A stretch of 15,799 nucleotides of DNA from Accumulibacter sp. (lineage in GTDB: Bacteria; Pseudomonadota; Gammaproteobacteria; Burkholderiales; Rhodocyclaceae): NCBI GenBank assembly GCA_031264825.1, contig JAISDL010000126.1, positions 1 through 15,799 of the forward strand, written 5' to 3'. Positions 1 to 15,680 of the stretch are shown piece by piece; within the stretch, counting starts at the first letter, position 1; every line of letters begins with the position of its first letter. Under the pieces are notes generated by a model. It was not told the DNA's origin. It saw nothing but the letters and a program-made list of their open reading frames with translations, and searched no databases. A program made the translations under genes and the position numbers.

Positions 1-119
1 ACGTCCAGATGACGGTACAACTGATCAGCCCGATCGCGATGGAAGAAGGTCTGCGCTTCGCCATCCGCGAAGGCGGTCATACCGTCGGCGCCGGCGTCGT
101 CGCAAAAATTATCGAGTGA
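1..119 (+). CDS. tuf: Elongation factor Tu, C-terminal end (first tuf copy, partial)
   Basis: The window opens inside this gene. The frame starting at base 3 encodes the last 38 residues of EF-Tu, containing the domain 3 stretch ISPIAMEEGLRFAIREGG and ending GVVAKIIE before a TGA at 117-119. EF-Tu is the cytoplasmic GTPase that carries aminoacyl-tRNA to the ribosome. The REGG segment corresponds to E. coli R377-G380, next to the tRNA T-stem contact. The following residue is His where E. coli has Arg381. Codon choice is typical of a highly expressed gene in this genome (CGC, GGC, ATC). A terminator-like hairpin follows 14 bases after the stop, then tRNA-Trp. A second tuf copy begins at 15681, so this is a duplicated gene flanking the whole cluster. 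The identification is secure; only the 5' part is outside the window. Confidence 0.96.
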   Translation, partial: VQMTVQLISPIAMEEGLRFAIREGGHTVGAGVVAKIIE

Positions 120-133
120 GAAACGCGCTCGAC

Positions 134-165
134 GGGTGTTCCCCCGGACGGGGGCGCCCATTTTT
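134..165 (+). terminator. Intrinsic terminator-like hairpin after tuf
   Basis: GGGTG at 134-138 pairs with CGCCC at 155-159 (one T-G wobble). After a TT bulge, CCCCC at 141-145 pairs with GGGGG at 150-154 around a GGAC loop. A T5 run follows at 161-165. This is the form of a Rho-independent terminator. It ends only 5 bases before tRNA-Trp, with no room for a separate promoter between them, so it is either leaky or also acts in RNA processing. Confidence 0.7.
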
Positions 166-170
166 GTTGC

Positions 171-246
171 AGGGGTATAGCTCAACTGGCAGAGCGTCGG
201 TCTCCAAAACCGAAGGTTGGGGGTTCGATTCCCTCTGCCCCTGCCA
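171..246 (+). tRNA. trnW: tRNA-Trp (anticodon CCA)
   Basis: A 76-base cloverleaf with a genomically encoded 3' CCA (244-246). The acceptor stem AGGGGTA (171-177) pairs with TGCCCCT (236-242), with G243 as discriminator. The anticodon stem TCGGT/ACCGA encloses the loop CTCCAAA, with anticodon CCA at 204-206. The T loop TTCGATT is closed by GGGGG/CCCTC. It aligns along its full length with E. coli tRNA-Trp as remembered. It lies between tuf and secE, 24 bases before the secE start, an arrangement common in betaproteobacteria. It is probably released from a tuf-trnW-secE-nusG transcript by RNase P and 3' processing. Confidence 0.98.
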
Positions 247-270
247 TTGCATTGTAAAAAAGCCGATAAC

Positions 271-624
271 ATGGCCGATAAAATAAAATTCTCGCTGGCG
301 CTGCTTTGTCTTGCCGCCGGGGTTGCCGCCTTCTATTTCATGGCCGATTACGCCACGGTATGGCGCGTCCTCGCGGTGCTCGCCGGCCTCTCCGTCTCGG
401 CGGCGATCGCGTGGAAGACCGAGCCGGGCCGGGATTTTTTTGTGTTCGCCGAGGAGTCGATTACCGAGACGAAGAAAGTCGTCTGGCCGTCCCGCAAGGA
501 GACCTTGCAATTCACGGGGCTTGTATTCGCTTTTGTCATTATTTTGGCGCTCGTCCTCTGGATCGCCGACAAAGGCATCGAGTGGCTGTTGTACGACCTC
601 GTTCTCGGATGGAGAAAACCGTGA
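271..624 (+). CDS. secE: Preprotein translocase subunit SecE
   Basis: A protein of 117 residues and the small essential subunit of the SecYEG channel in the inner membrane. It clamps SecY during protein export. The sequence shows the three-helix form found in proteobacteria: hydrophobic segments at about 5-24, 30-48 and 84-107. The conserved cytoplasmic amphipathic stretch with ETKKVVWPSRKET at about 66-78 precedes the third helix and is the family signature. ATG at 271 is chosen because it gives the usual family N-terminus. Upstream in-frame starts would lie inside the tRNA. No clear Shine-Dalgarno sequence is visible before it, so initiation may be modest. The stop overlaps the nusG start by 4 bases (GTGA), implying translational coupling, and secE-nusG is a very common pair. 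Confidence 0.96.
   Translation: MADKIKFSLALLCLAAGVAAFYFMADYATVWRVLAVLAGLSVSAAIAWKTEPGRDFFVFAEESITETKKVVWPSRKETLQFTGLVFAFVIILALVLWIADKGIEWLLYDLVLGWRKP
611..614 (+). promoter_or_regulatory. Ribosome binding site deciding the nusG start
   Basis: GGAG at 611-614 lies 6 bases before GTG 621. An in-frame ATG at 609 would add four residues (MEKT) but overlaps this GGAG and has no Shine-Dalgarno of its own, so GTG 621 is preferred. Confidence 0.75.
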
Positions 625-1154
625 GCAAACGCTGGTACGTCGTCCATGTCTATTCGGGTTTCGAGAAGAGTGTGCAACGCGCCCTGAACGAACGCATCCA
701 GCGGAACGCGATGGAGGACGTTTTCGGTCGCGTGCTCGTGCCTTCCGAAGAGGTCGTCGAATTGAAGGGGGGGCAGAAAAGCGTTTCCGAACGCAAGTTT
801 TTCCCCGGTTACGTGCTCGTCGAGATGGAGATGAACGACGAGTCGTGGCATCTCGTCAAAAGTACGCCCAAGGTGACGGGATTCATCGGCGGGACGGCCA
901 ACAACCCGACGCCGATTTCCGAAAAAGAAGCCGAAAAGATCATGCAGCAGATCCAGGAGGGCGTCGAGAAGCCGCGTCCCAAGGTTCTGTTCGAGCCGGG
1001 AGAAGTCGTCCGCGTGAAAGACGGCCCGTTTACCGATTTCAACGGTGTCGTCGAGAACGTCAATTACGAGAAAAACCGTTTGCGCGTCTCGGTGACGATC
1101 TTTGGGCGCGCGACGCCGGTCGAGCTGGAGTTCGGCCAGGTCGAAAAGGCCTGA
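621..1154 (+). CDS. nusG: Transcription termination/antitermination factor NusG
   Basis: A protein of 177 residues that binds the RNA polymerase clamp, suppresses pausing, works with Rho in termination and can link polymerase to the ribosome through S10. The NGN domain covers about residues 1-115, with the signature WYVVHVYSGFE near the start and FFPGYVLVEMEM at about 60-71. A KOW domain follows from about 122 to the end (FEPGEVVRVKDGPFTDFNG). The length matches the family (about 177-181). The start is GTG, overlapping the secE stop by 4 bases, which suggests coupled translation. It shares the window with its direct targets RpoB and RpoC. No terminator is obvious between nusG and rplK, so some read-through into rplK is plausible. 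Confidence 0.98.
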   Translation: MSKRWYVVHVYSGFEKSVQRALNERIQRNAMEDVFGRVLVPSEEVVELKGGQKSVSERKFFPGYVLVEMEMNDESWHLVKSTPKVTGFIGGTANNPTPISEKEAEKIMQQIQEGVEKPRPKVLFEPGEVVRVKDGPFTDFNGVVENVNYEKNRLRVSVTIFGRATPVELEFGQVEKA

Positions 1155-1199
1155 CCCACGAAAGAGTTTCGAAGAAGTGTTTCGTTAATTTTCCGGGGA

Positions 1200-1211
1200 G
1201 CGCTTCGGCGC
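1200..1211 (+). promoter_or_regulatory. Small UUCG hairpin in the rplK leader
   Basis: GCGC (1200-1203), TTCG, GCGC (1208-1211) forms a 4-bp stem with the extra-stable C(UUCG)G tetraloop, 28 bases before the rplK start in the 85-base nusG-rplK spacer. In E. coli, L1 represses the L11-L1 operon by binding the rplK leader. I could not show an L1-type site here, so the function is open. Confidence 0.3.
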
Positions 1212-1239
1212 GTTTGCACCCGTTTCCAGGAGTTTCGCT

Positions 1240-1671
1240 GTGGCAAAGAAAATCGTCGGTTACATCAAACTGCAAGTGCCGGCCGGCAAGGCCAATCCCT
1301 CGCCGCCGATCGGTCCCGCGCTCGGTCAGCGCGGTCTGAACATCATGGAATTCTGCAAGGCGTTCAACGCGCAGACGCAGAGCCAGGAGCCGGGTCTGCC
1401 GATCCCCGTGGTCATCACCGCGTTCGCCGACAAGAGCTTTACCTTCATCATGAAGACGCCGCCGGCGTCGGTCTTGATCAAGAAGGCCGCCGGTGTGCAG
1501 AAGGGAAGCCCGGTACCGCAAAAAGACAAGGTCGGGAAATTGACGCGCGCGCAGTGCGAAGCGATCGCGACGCAGAAAATGCCCGACTTGACGGCGACCG
1601 ACATGGACGCGGCCGTCCGCACGATCGCGGGGAGCGCGCGTTCGATGGGCATCATCGTGGAGGGCGTCTGA
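1240..1671 (+). CDS. rplK: Large ribosomal subunit protein L11
   Basis: A protein of 143 residues, the usual length. L11 binds the GTPase-associated region of 23S rRNA at the base of the stalk, takes part in factor binding, and is needed for RelA activation on stalled ribosomes. The N-terminal domain has the proline-rich NPSPPIGPALGQRG segment (19-32), with the prolines that line the thiostrepton site. The C-terminal RNA-binding domain ends with GSARSMGIIVEG. The start is GTG, supported by AGGAG at 1228-1232, 7 bases upstream. Its stop is 1 base before rplA, and the two form the usual L11-L1 unit. Confidence 0.98.
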   Translation: MAKKIVGYIKLQVPAGKANPSPPIGPALGQRGLNIMEFCKAFNAQTQSQEPGLPIPVVITAFADKSFTFIMKTPPASVLIKKAAGVQKGSPVPQKDKVGKLTRAQCEAIATQKMPDLTATDMDAAVRTIAGSARSMGIIVEGV

Positions 1672-1672
1672 C

Positions 1673-2368
1673 ATGGCCAAGCTGAGCAAGCGTCAAAAAG
1701 CCTTCGAAGGCAAGGTCGAGCGCACGAAGTTTTACCCGCTCGCCGAAGCGCTGACACTCGCCAAGGAATACGCGACGGCGAAATTCGACGAATCGATCGA
1801 CGTGTCGGTGAGCCTCGGCGTCGACCCGCGCAAGTCGGATCAGGTCGTTCGCGGTTCGGTCGTCCTCCCCGCGGGGATCGGCAAGACCGTTCGCGTCGCC
1901 GTGTTCGCGCAGGGAGAAAAAGCCGATCTCGCGCGGGCCGCGGGCGCGGATATCGTCGGCCTCGACGACCTCGCCGCCGAAATCAAGGGCGGCAACCTCA
2001 ATTTCGACGTCGTGATCGCGGCGCCCGACTGTATGCGCGTCGTCGGGCAACTCGGGCAGATTCTCGGCCCGCGCGGTCTGATGCCGAACCCGAAAGTCGG
2101 CACGGTGACGCCCGACGTCGCGGGCGGCGTGAAAAACGCGAAAGCCGGTCAGGTTCAATACCGGACCGACCGCGCGGGTCTCATTCACAGCACGATCGGG
2201 CGCGCGTCGTTCGAGCCTGAAAAGCTCGCGGAAAATTTGAAAGCCCTCGTCGATGCGCTGCTGAAAGCCAAGCCCGCCGCGTCGAAAGGGCAGTATTTGA
2301 AAAGAATCTCCCTCTCCAGCACGATGGGGCCGGGGGTGCGCGTCGATATCGCTTCGCTGTCCGCGTAA
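1673..2368 (+). CDS. rplA: Large ribosomal subunit protein L1
   Basis: A protein of 231 residues that forms the mobile L1 arm near the ribosomal E site and helps release deacylated tRNA. In E. coli it also represses its own operon by binding the rplK leader. The family signature GPRGLMPNPKVGTVT begins at residue 132, and the sequence is collinear with proteobacterial L1 from end to end. The ATG follows the rplK stop after a single base, with GGAGG at 1659-1663 inside rplK as ribosome binding site, so translation is probably coupled. It is followed by the structured L10 leader rather than an obvious terminator. Confidence 0.98.
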   Translation: MAKLSKRQKAFEGKVERTKFYPLAEALTLAKEYATAKFDESIDVSVSLGVDPRKSDQVVRGSVVLPAGIGKTVRVAVFAQGEKADLARAAGADIVGLDDLAAEIKGGNLNFDVVIAAPDCMRVVGQLGQILGPRGLMPNPKVGTVTPDVAGGVKNAKAGQVQYRTDRAGLIHSTIGRASFEPEKLAENLKALVDALLKAKPAASKGQYLKRISLSSTMGPGVRVDIASLSA

Positions 2369-2427
2369 GCGCGCGCAAGGAATGGAAGGACAAACGGGGC
2401 GACTGTGCCCGTTTGAAGTTTTGAGGA

Positions 2428-2532
2428 CTTTGGGCTGCCGGCCTTGGCCGGCGGGTCGTCAAAGACCGCAGGTGCCGACGACCGGCGACGCCGGTTTGAA
2501 GCTTAAGCGTTTTGCGGCCTGCGCAGACGGTG
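2428..2532 (+). promoter_or_regulatory. L10 leader (autoregulatory mRNA site for L10/L7-L12)
   Basis: The upper arm is CTTTG (2428-2432) with CAAAG (2460-2464), enclosing a GCCGGC/GCCGGC hairpin (2437-2442, 2447-2452). The binding core is CGCAGG (2467-2472) pairing with CCTGCG (2518-2523), followed by CAGACGGTG, the kink-turn-like element of known L10 leaders. Inside it sit a perfect ACCGGC/GCCGGT hairpin (2481-2495) and the CTTAAG segment (2502-2507). In E. coli, the L10-(L7/L12)4 complex binds this site and blocks rplJ translation. It lies 115 bases before rplJ, the expected place. The core matches the family from memory; the outer pairings are my own reading. Confidence 0.85.
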
Positions 2533-2597
2533 AACCCCGAACCGGATTGTTGTGGTTGTTTTGACACAAGACGCTCTGGATTCCGGCCGCCGTGGGG

Positions 2598-2624
2598 GCG
2601 ATGCGTTTCGATGCGTCGCATTTT
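2598..2624 (+). repeat. Tandem GATGCGT repeat and weak hairpin before the rplJ ribosome binding site
   Basis: GATGCGT occurs at 2600-2606 and again at 2610-2616, separated by TTC. The segment can fold as GCGATG (2598-2603) with CGTCGC (2614-2619), or as ATGCG with CGCAT, and is followed by TTTT at 2621-2624. It sits between the L10 leader core and the strong AGGAGG at 2633-2638. It may link L10 binding to access to the ribosome binding site, but this is inference. Confidence 0.35.
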
Positions 2625-2646
2625 GATTTGAAAGGAGGAAAGGCCT

Positions 2647-3144
2647 ATGGGTCTCAATCTCGATGAGAAAAAATCTGTTGTAACCGAAATCACGGCACAG
2701 ATAGCGACGGCGCAGAGCATCATCCTGGCGGAGTGCAGCGGACTTAAGGTTCCCAACCTGACGAAGCTGCGCGCGCAGGCGCGCAAATCGGGCGTTTATC
2801 TTCGCGTGCTCAAGAATACCCTGGTGCGCCGCGCGGTCGCGGGCACACCGTTCGAGGGTCTTGCCGAGCACATGAAAGGTCCGCTGATCTACGGAATTTC
2901 GGAGGACCCGGTTTCCGCCGCGAAAGTTCTTCACGAGTTTTCGAAGGGCAGCGACAAGCTCGTCCTGAAGGCGGGTTCTTACGCGGGGAGTACGTTCGCA
3001 AAGGAGGGCGTCCTCGCTTTGGCGTCGATCCCCGGACGCGAAGAGCTTCTGGCCCGATTGCTCGGCGTCATGCAGGCCCCTGTGACGGGATTTGCCGTCG
3101 CGCTCGGCGCCCTGGCGCGGCAACGCGAGGAAGCGGCCGCGTGA
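2647..3144 (+). CDS. rplJ: Large ribosomal subunit protein L10
   Basis: A protein of 165 residues, the E. coli length. L10 anchors the stalk: its N-terminal domain binds 23S rRNA beside L11 and its C-terminal helix carries the L7/L12 dimers. The N-terminal part shows the family pattern, with SGLKVPNLTKLRAQARKSG followed by the LKNTLVRRA stretch at about 56-64. The Ala-rich C-terminal end (LLGVMQAPVTGFAVALGAL) is the dimer-binding helix region. The ATG has a strong AGGAGG 8 bases upstream. The preceding L10 leader marks it as autoregulated. It is paired with rplL, 62 bases downstream. Confidence 0.97.
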   Translation: MGLNLDEKKSVVTEITAQIATAQSIILAECSGLKVPNLTKLRAQARKSGVYLRVLKNTLVRRAVAGTPFEGLAEHMKGPLIYGISEDPVSAAKVLHEFSKGSDKLVLKAGSYAGSTFAKEGVLALASIPGREELLARLLGVMQAPVTGFAVALGALARQREEAAA

Positions 3145-3206
3145 GCGGGCGCCTTCGGCCGCAGATCAACCATTTGTAACCATCCGGATTTTGGAGTTTA
3201 TTTATC

Positions 3207-3584
3207 ATGCCTATCAGTAAAGAAGATATTCTGGAAGCCGTCGGAAATATGACGGTATTGGAGCTGAACGACCTCGTCCACGCGTTCGAGGAAAAATTCG
3301 GCGTTTCGGCTGCCGCGATGGCGGTCGCCGGGCCGGCGGGCGGCGCGGGTGCCGCTGCCGAGGTCGAAGAACAGACCGAGTTTACCGTCCTCTTGCAGAG
3401 CTTCGGCGAAAAGAAAGTCGAAGTGATCAAGGTCGTTCGCGCGGTGACGGGGCTTGGATTGAAGGAAGCCAAGGACCTCGTCGACGCCGCGCCGAAGCCC
3501 GTCAAGGAAGCGATTCCGAAAGCCGAGGCCGAAACGATCAAAAAGCAACTCGAAGACGCGGGCGCCAAGGTCGAAGTCAAGTAA
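3207..3584 (+). CDS. rplL: Large ribosomal subunit protein L7/L12
   Basis: A protein of 125 residues, present in several copies per ribosome as the stalk that recruits EF-Tu, EF-G, IF2 and RF3. It has an N-terminal dimerisation domain (about 1-36), an Ala/Gly-rich hinge (about 37-52, AVAGPAGGAGAAAE) and a C-terminal factor-binding domain with the conserved KVEVIKVVRAVTGLGLKEAKDLV helix pair. GGAG at 3193-3196 precedes the ATG by 10 bases. Because L7/L12 is made in excess over L10 and polymerase, a strong start here and partial termination after the gene are expected. A terminator-like stem does follow, at 3599. Confidence 0.98.
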   Translation: MPISKEDILEAVGNMTVLELNDLVHAFEEKFGVSAAAMAVAGPAGGAGAAAEVEEQTEFTVLLQSFGEKKVEVIKVVRAVTGLGLKEAKDLVDAAPKPVKEAIPKAEAETIKKQLEDAGAKVEVK

Positions 3585-3598
3585 GCCGCTGTGCGTGC

Positions 3599-3630
3599 GG
3601 GGCTGGCTGCATTTTGCCGCCGGCCCCTTT
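3599..3630 (+). terminator. Terminator-like stem after rplL (possible attenuator before rpoB)
   Basis: GGGGCTGGC (3599-3607) pairs with GCCGGCCCC (3619-3627) over 9 bp including one U-G pair, with an 11-base loop, then TTTGTGCTTT. The short, broken T run suggests partial termination. In E. coli a leaky terminator at the same place lowers rpoBC expression relative to rplL. The same role is inferred here. Confidence 0.55.
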
Positions 3631-3749
3631 GTGCTTTCCGTAAAACGGCTTCCCCTTTGGGGTCGAATTTGACGGCGGATAAATGCAAGTGCATGAAAAA
3701 TCAGGAAGTTTTTCTGAAAGATCGCGTCCTTCCATTTGTCCACCGTTTG

Positions 3750-3771
3750 ACCGGCGGATTGATCCGCCGGT
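3750..3771 (+). promoter_or_regulatory. Perfect inverted repeat upstream of rpoB
   Basis: ACCGGCGGAT (3750-3759) is repeated as ATCCGCCGGT (3762-3771). This gives a hairpin of 8-9 bp with a TTGA or ATTGAT loop, ending 33 bases before the rpoB start. There is no T run, so it is not a terminator. The E. coli rplL-rpoB spacer has an RNase III site; this stem could be an analogue or a stability/translation element. The rest of the 220-base spacer shows a small CCCC/GGGG stem (3652-3662) and no convincing promoter. Confidence 0.5.
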
Positions 3772-3795
3772 TCTGCCAATGAGTTTACCAAGCTC

Positions 3796-3799
3796 GGAG
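3796..3799 (+). promoter_or_regulatory. Ribosome binding site deciding the rpoB start
   Basis: GGAG at 3796-3799 is 5 bases before ATG 3805. The in-frame GTG at 3799 overlaps this site and so is unlikely to be used. Starting at 3805 gives MTYSYTEKKRIRKSF, the usual family N-terminus. Confidence 0.8.
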
Positions 3800-3804
3800 T
3801 GATC

Positions 3805-8088
<4,284 letters not shown>

Positions 8089-8107
8089 TGAGCCGGCGTC
8101 GGGGCGT

Positions 8108-8127
8108 GGCCGCGGGGAAACCGCGCC
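8108..8127 (+). promoter_or_regulatory. GC-rich hairpin in the rpoB-rpoC spacer
   Basis: CGCGG (8111-8115) pairs with CCGCG (8121-8125) around GGAAA. GG (8108-8109) with CC (8126-8127) extends the stem past a bulged C. No T run follows, so it should not terminate. A second 5-bp stem (GTGGG 8151-8155, CCCAC 8161-8165) lies just before the rpoC GGAG at 8170-8173. Possible roles are mRNA processing or tuning of rpoC translation; this is inference only. Confidence 0.35.
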
Positions 8128-8179
8128 ATTTCCGAGAGATGAGTAAAAGCGTGGGTCATCCCCACCGATGGAGTGAAAG

Positions 8180-12408
<4,229 letters not shown>

Positions 12409-12412
<4 letters not shown>

Positions 12413-12437
12413 CTTAGCGTATTATCGGTCATAGAAT
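12409..12437 (+). promoter_or_regulatory. Sigma70-type promoter for the str operon
   Basis: TTGACT (12409-12414) and TAGAAT (12432-12437) are separated by exactly 17 bases, each matching the consensus at 5 of 6 positions. The -35 element overlaps the rpoC stop codon. The expected transcription start is near 12443-12445, giving a leader of about 108 bases before rpsL. This is the best promoter match I found in the window. Confidence 0.75.
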
Positions 12438-12441
12438 TCCG

Positions 12442-12460
12442 GGTCTTTGTGTTGCAGACC
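12442..12460 (+). promoter_or_regulatory. Possible 5'-end hairpin of the str leader
   Basis: GGTCT (12442-12446) pairs with AGACC (12456-12460) around a 9-base loop. It would sit at or within two bases of the predicted 5' end of the str transcript, where such stems often slow RNA decay. The stem is only 5 bp and depends on the exact start site. Confidence 0.3.
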
Positions 12461-12472
12461 GCGAAATCAACG

Positions 12473-12502
12473 CCCGCACGCTTTTTGGACCGTGCGGGTT
12501 TT
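12473..12502 (+). terminator. Intrinsic terminator between rpoC and rpsL
   Basis: CCCGCACG (12473-12480) and CGTGCGGG (12491-12498) form a perfect 8-bp stem with a 10-base loop, followed by TTTT (12499-12502) and then CCCC. It would end transcripts coming from rpoBC. It also lies downstream of the predicted str promoter, so it must be read through, or regulated, for rpsL expression from that promoter. The short T run suggests incomplete termination. Confidence 0.75.
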
Positions 12503-12535
12503 CCCCGTGGAGCGCTTGAAATAAAGCGTCGCGGG
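12473..12535 (+). promoter_or_regulatory. Competing helix in the str leader (candidate RNA switch)
   Basis: The left arm of the terminator plus part of its loop (CCCGC 12473-12477 and ACGCTTT 12478-12484) can instead pair with GCGGG (12531-12535) and AAAGCGT (12523-12529). This gives 12 bp with a single bulged C at 12530. It excludes the terminator stem and ends 5 bases before the rpsL AGGA (12541-12544). A third option is the local hairpin GCGCTT (12512-12517) with AAGCGT (12524-12529). The pairings are read directly; the regulatory role is inference. Confidence 0.4.
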
Positions 12536-12552
12536 AATTCAGGATAGAAAAG

Positions 12553-12930
12553 ATGCCAACGATAAATCAACTTGTACGCAAACCGCGCAAGGCGGTGCGC
12601 AGCAAGAGCAAGGTGCCCGCGCTTGAAAACTGCCCGCAGAAGCGCGGCGTCTGTACCCGCGTCTATACCACGACGCCCAAAAAGCCGAATTCGGCGCTGC
12701 GCAAGGTCTGCAAGGTTCGCCTGACGAACAGCTTCGAAGTGATCTCGTATATTGGAGGCGAAGGCCACAATCTTCAGGAGCACTCGGTCGTTCTGATCCG
12801 CGGCGGTCGCGTGAAGGATTTGCCGGGCGTCCGCTACCACACGGTGCGCGGCTCCCTCGATACGCAGGGCGTCAAGGATCGCAAGCAGAGCCGTTCCAAG
12901 TACGGAGCGAAGCGCCCGAAGGCGGCGTGA
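12553..12930 (+). CDS. rpsL: Small ribosomal subunit protein S12
   Basis: A protein of 125 residues at the decoding centre of the 30S subunit, where it controls accuracy. The sequence is close to the bacterial consensus throughout, with TTTPKKPNSALRKV (39-52) and GGRVKDLPGVRYH (84-96). K43 and K88, the positions where streptomycin resistance changes arise, are the wild-type lysines. D89, the residue methylthiolated in E. coli, is present. AGGA at 12541-12544 precedes the ATG by 8 bases. It is the first gene of the str operon, behind the promoter at 12409 and the terminator-like leader. Confidence 0.99.
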   Translation: MPTINQLVRKPRKAVRSKSKVPALENCPQKRGVCTRVYTTTPKKPNSALRKVCKVRLTNSFEVISYIGGEGHNLQEHSVVLIRGGRVKDLPGVRYHTVRGSLDTQGVKDRKQSRSKYGAKRPKAA

Positions 12931-12954
12931 TTCGTTTTTCAGGCGGTCGCTTTT

Positions 12955-12987
12955 CCCGAACGCTCCGCGCCTGCCGAGCGTTCAGGG
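12955..12987 (+). promoter_or_regulatory. Strong hairpin in the rpsL-rpsG spacer (possible S7 control site)
   Basis: GAACGCTC (12958-12965) pairs perfectly with GAGCGTTC (12976-12983) around a 10-base loop. CCC (12955-12957) with GGG (12985-12987) extends it past a bulged A984, for 11 bp in total. There is no T run, so it is not a terminator. In E. coli, S7 binds the rpsL-rpsG spacer and represses rpsG translation. This is the equivalent place, but I cannot show the S7-binding features. Confidence 0.5.
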
Positions 12988-13042
12988 GAACGGCGCACCG
13001 CTTCAAGGTTCAGATGAATTGATTGATTTGAAAGGTTAGTTT

Positions 13043-13513
13043 ATGCCACGTCGTCGCGAAGTGCCAAAACGCGATATTCTGCCGGACCCGAAGTTCGGGA
13101 GCATCGATGTTTCCAAGTTTGTCAATACGATCATGATGAGCGGGAAAAAGTCGGTTGCCGAGCGCATCGTATACGGCGCGTTCGACATCATTTCCTCCAA
13201 GGCGGGGAAAGACCCGGTCGAAGTTTTCAACCTCGCGGTCGACAACATCAAGCCGCTCGTCGAAGTCAAGAGCCGGCGGGTCGGCGGCGCCAATTACCAG
13301 GTGCCGGTCGAAGTGCGTCCGAACCGTCGCATGGCGCTGGCGATGCGCTGGCTGCGCGAGTCGGCGCGCAAGCGCTCCGAAAAATCGATGGATCAGCGCT
13401 TGGCCGCCGAAATGCTCGAAGCCTCCGAAAACCGGGGCGGCGCCGTCAAGAAACGCGACGAAGTTCATCGTATGGCCGACGCGAACAAGGCTTTTGCGCA
13501 CTTCCGCTTCTAA
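13043..13513 (+). CDS. rpsG: Small ribosomal subunit protein S7
   Basis: A protein of 156 residues, the usual length for this family. S7 is a primary binder of the 3' major domain of 16S rRNA, starts assembly of the 30S head, and contacts tRNA at the E site. The sequence has the expected MPRRREVPKRDILPDPKFGS start, the SRRVGGANYQVPVEV stretch of the beta hairpin (about 77-91) and the basic helix RMALAMRWLRESARKRSEKSM. The Shine-Dalgarno AAAGG at 13031-13035 is weak and 7 bases from the ATG, which fits control or coupling through the spacer hairpin. fusA follows after 52 bases with no visible terminator or promoter. Confidence 0.98.
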   Translation: MPRRREVPKRDILPDPKFGSIDVSKFVNTIMMSGKKSVAERIVYGAFDIISSKAGKDPVEVFNLAVDNIKPLVEVKSRRVGGANYQVPVEVRPNRRMALAMRWLRESARKRSEKSMDQRLAAEMLEASENRGGAVKKRDEVHRMADANKAFAHFRF

Positions 13514-13565
13514 AGATTCATCCGGCAGCAAATTTTGTTCTTTATCACTTCTAAAGGTTTTTGTC

Positions 13566-15659
<2,094 letters not shown>

Positions 15660-15680
15660 TTTTGCATTCGAGGACTCTAA

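Noticed and set aside
2382..2564. 60-codon + strand frame in the rplJ leader
   Set aside because: It runs through the L10-binding RNA structure, and its sequence is explained by base pairing rather than coding.
2561..2589. TTGACA in the rplJ leader as a promoter -35 element
   Set aside because: No acceptable -10 hexamer lies 16-18 bases downstream (the sequence there is GC-rich).
3174..3202. TTGTAA-17-TTTATT before rplL as a promoter
   Set aside because: Only 4 of 6 matches in each element, and it would leave almost no leader before the ATG. The AT-rich stretch is better seen as the translation start region.
3669..3697. TTGACG in the rplL-rpoB spacer as an rpoB promoter
   Set aside because: The best -10 at 17 bases (CATGAA) matches only 3 of 6 positions, too weak to call.
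3591..3782. 63-codon + strand frame in the rplL-rpoB spacer
   Set aside because: GTG start without a ribosome binding site, overlapping the structured spacer, with no family resemblance.
12434..12540. Paired GAATTC sites (12434-12439 and 12535-12540) as ends of a small element
   Set aside because: A 6-base palindrome occurring twice is weak evidence. There is no terminal repeat, target duplication or coding content, and the first lies within the promoter.
13155..13565. Upstream extension of the fusA frame through rpsG
   Set aside because: It overlaps rpsG in another frame, and EF-G has a well-defined N-terminus at the GTG at 13566 with a Shine-Dalgarno site.
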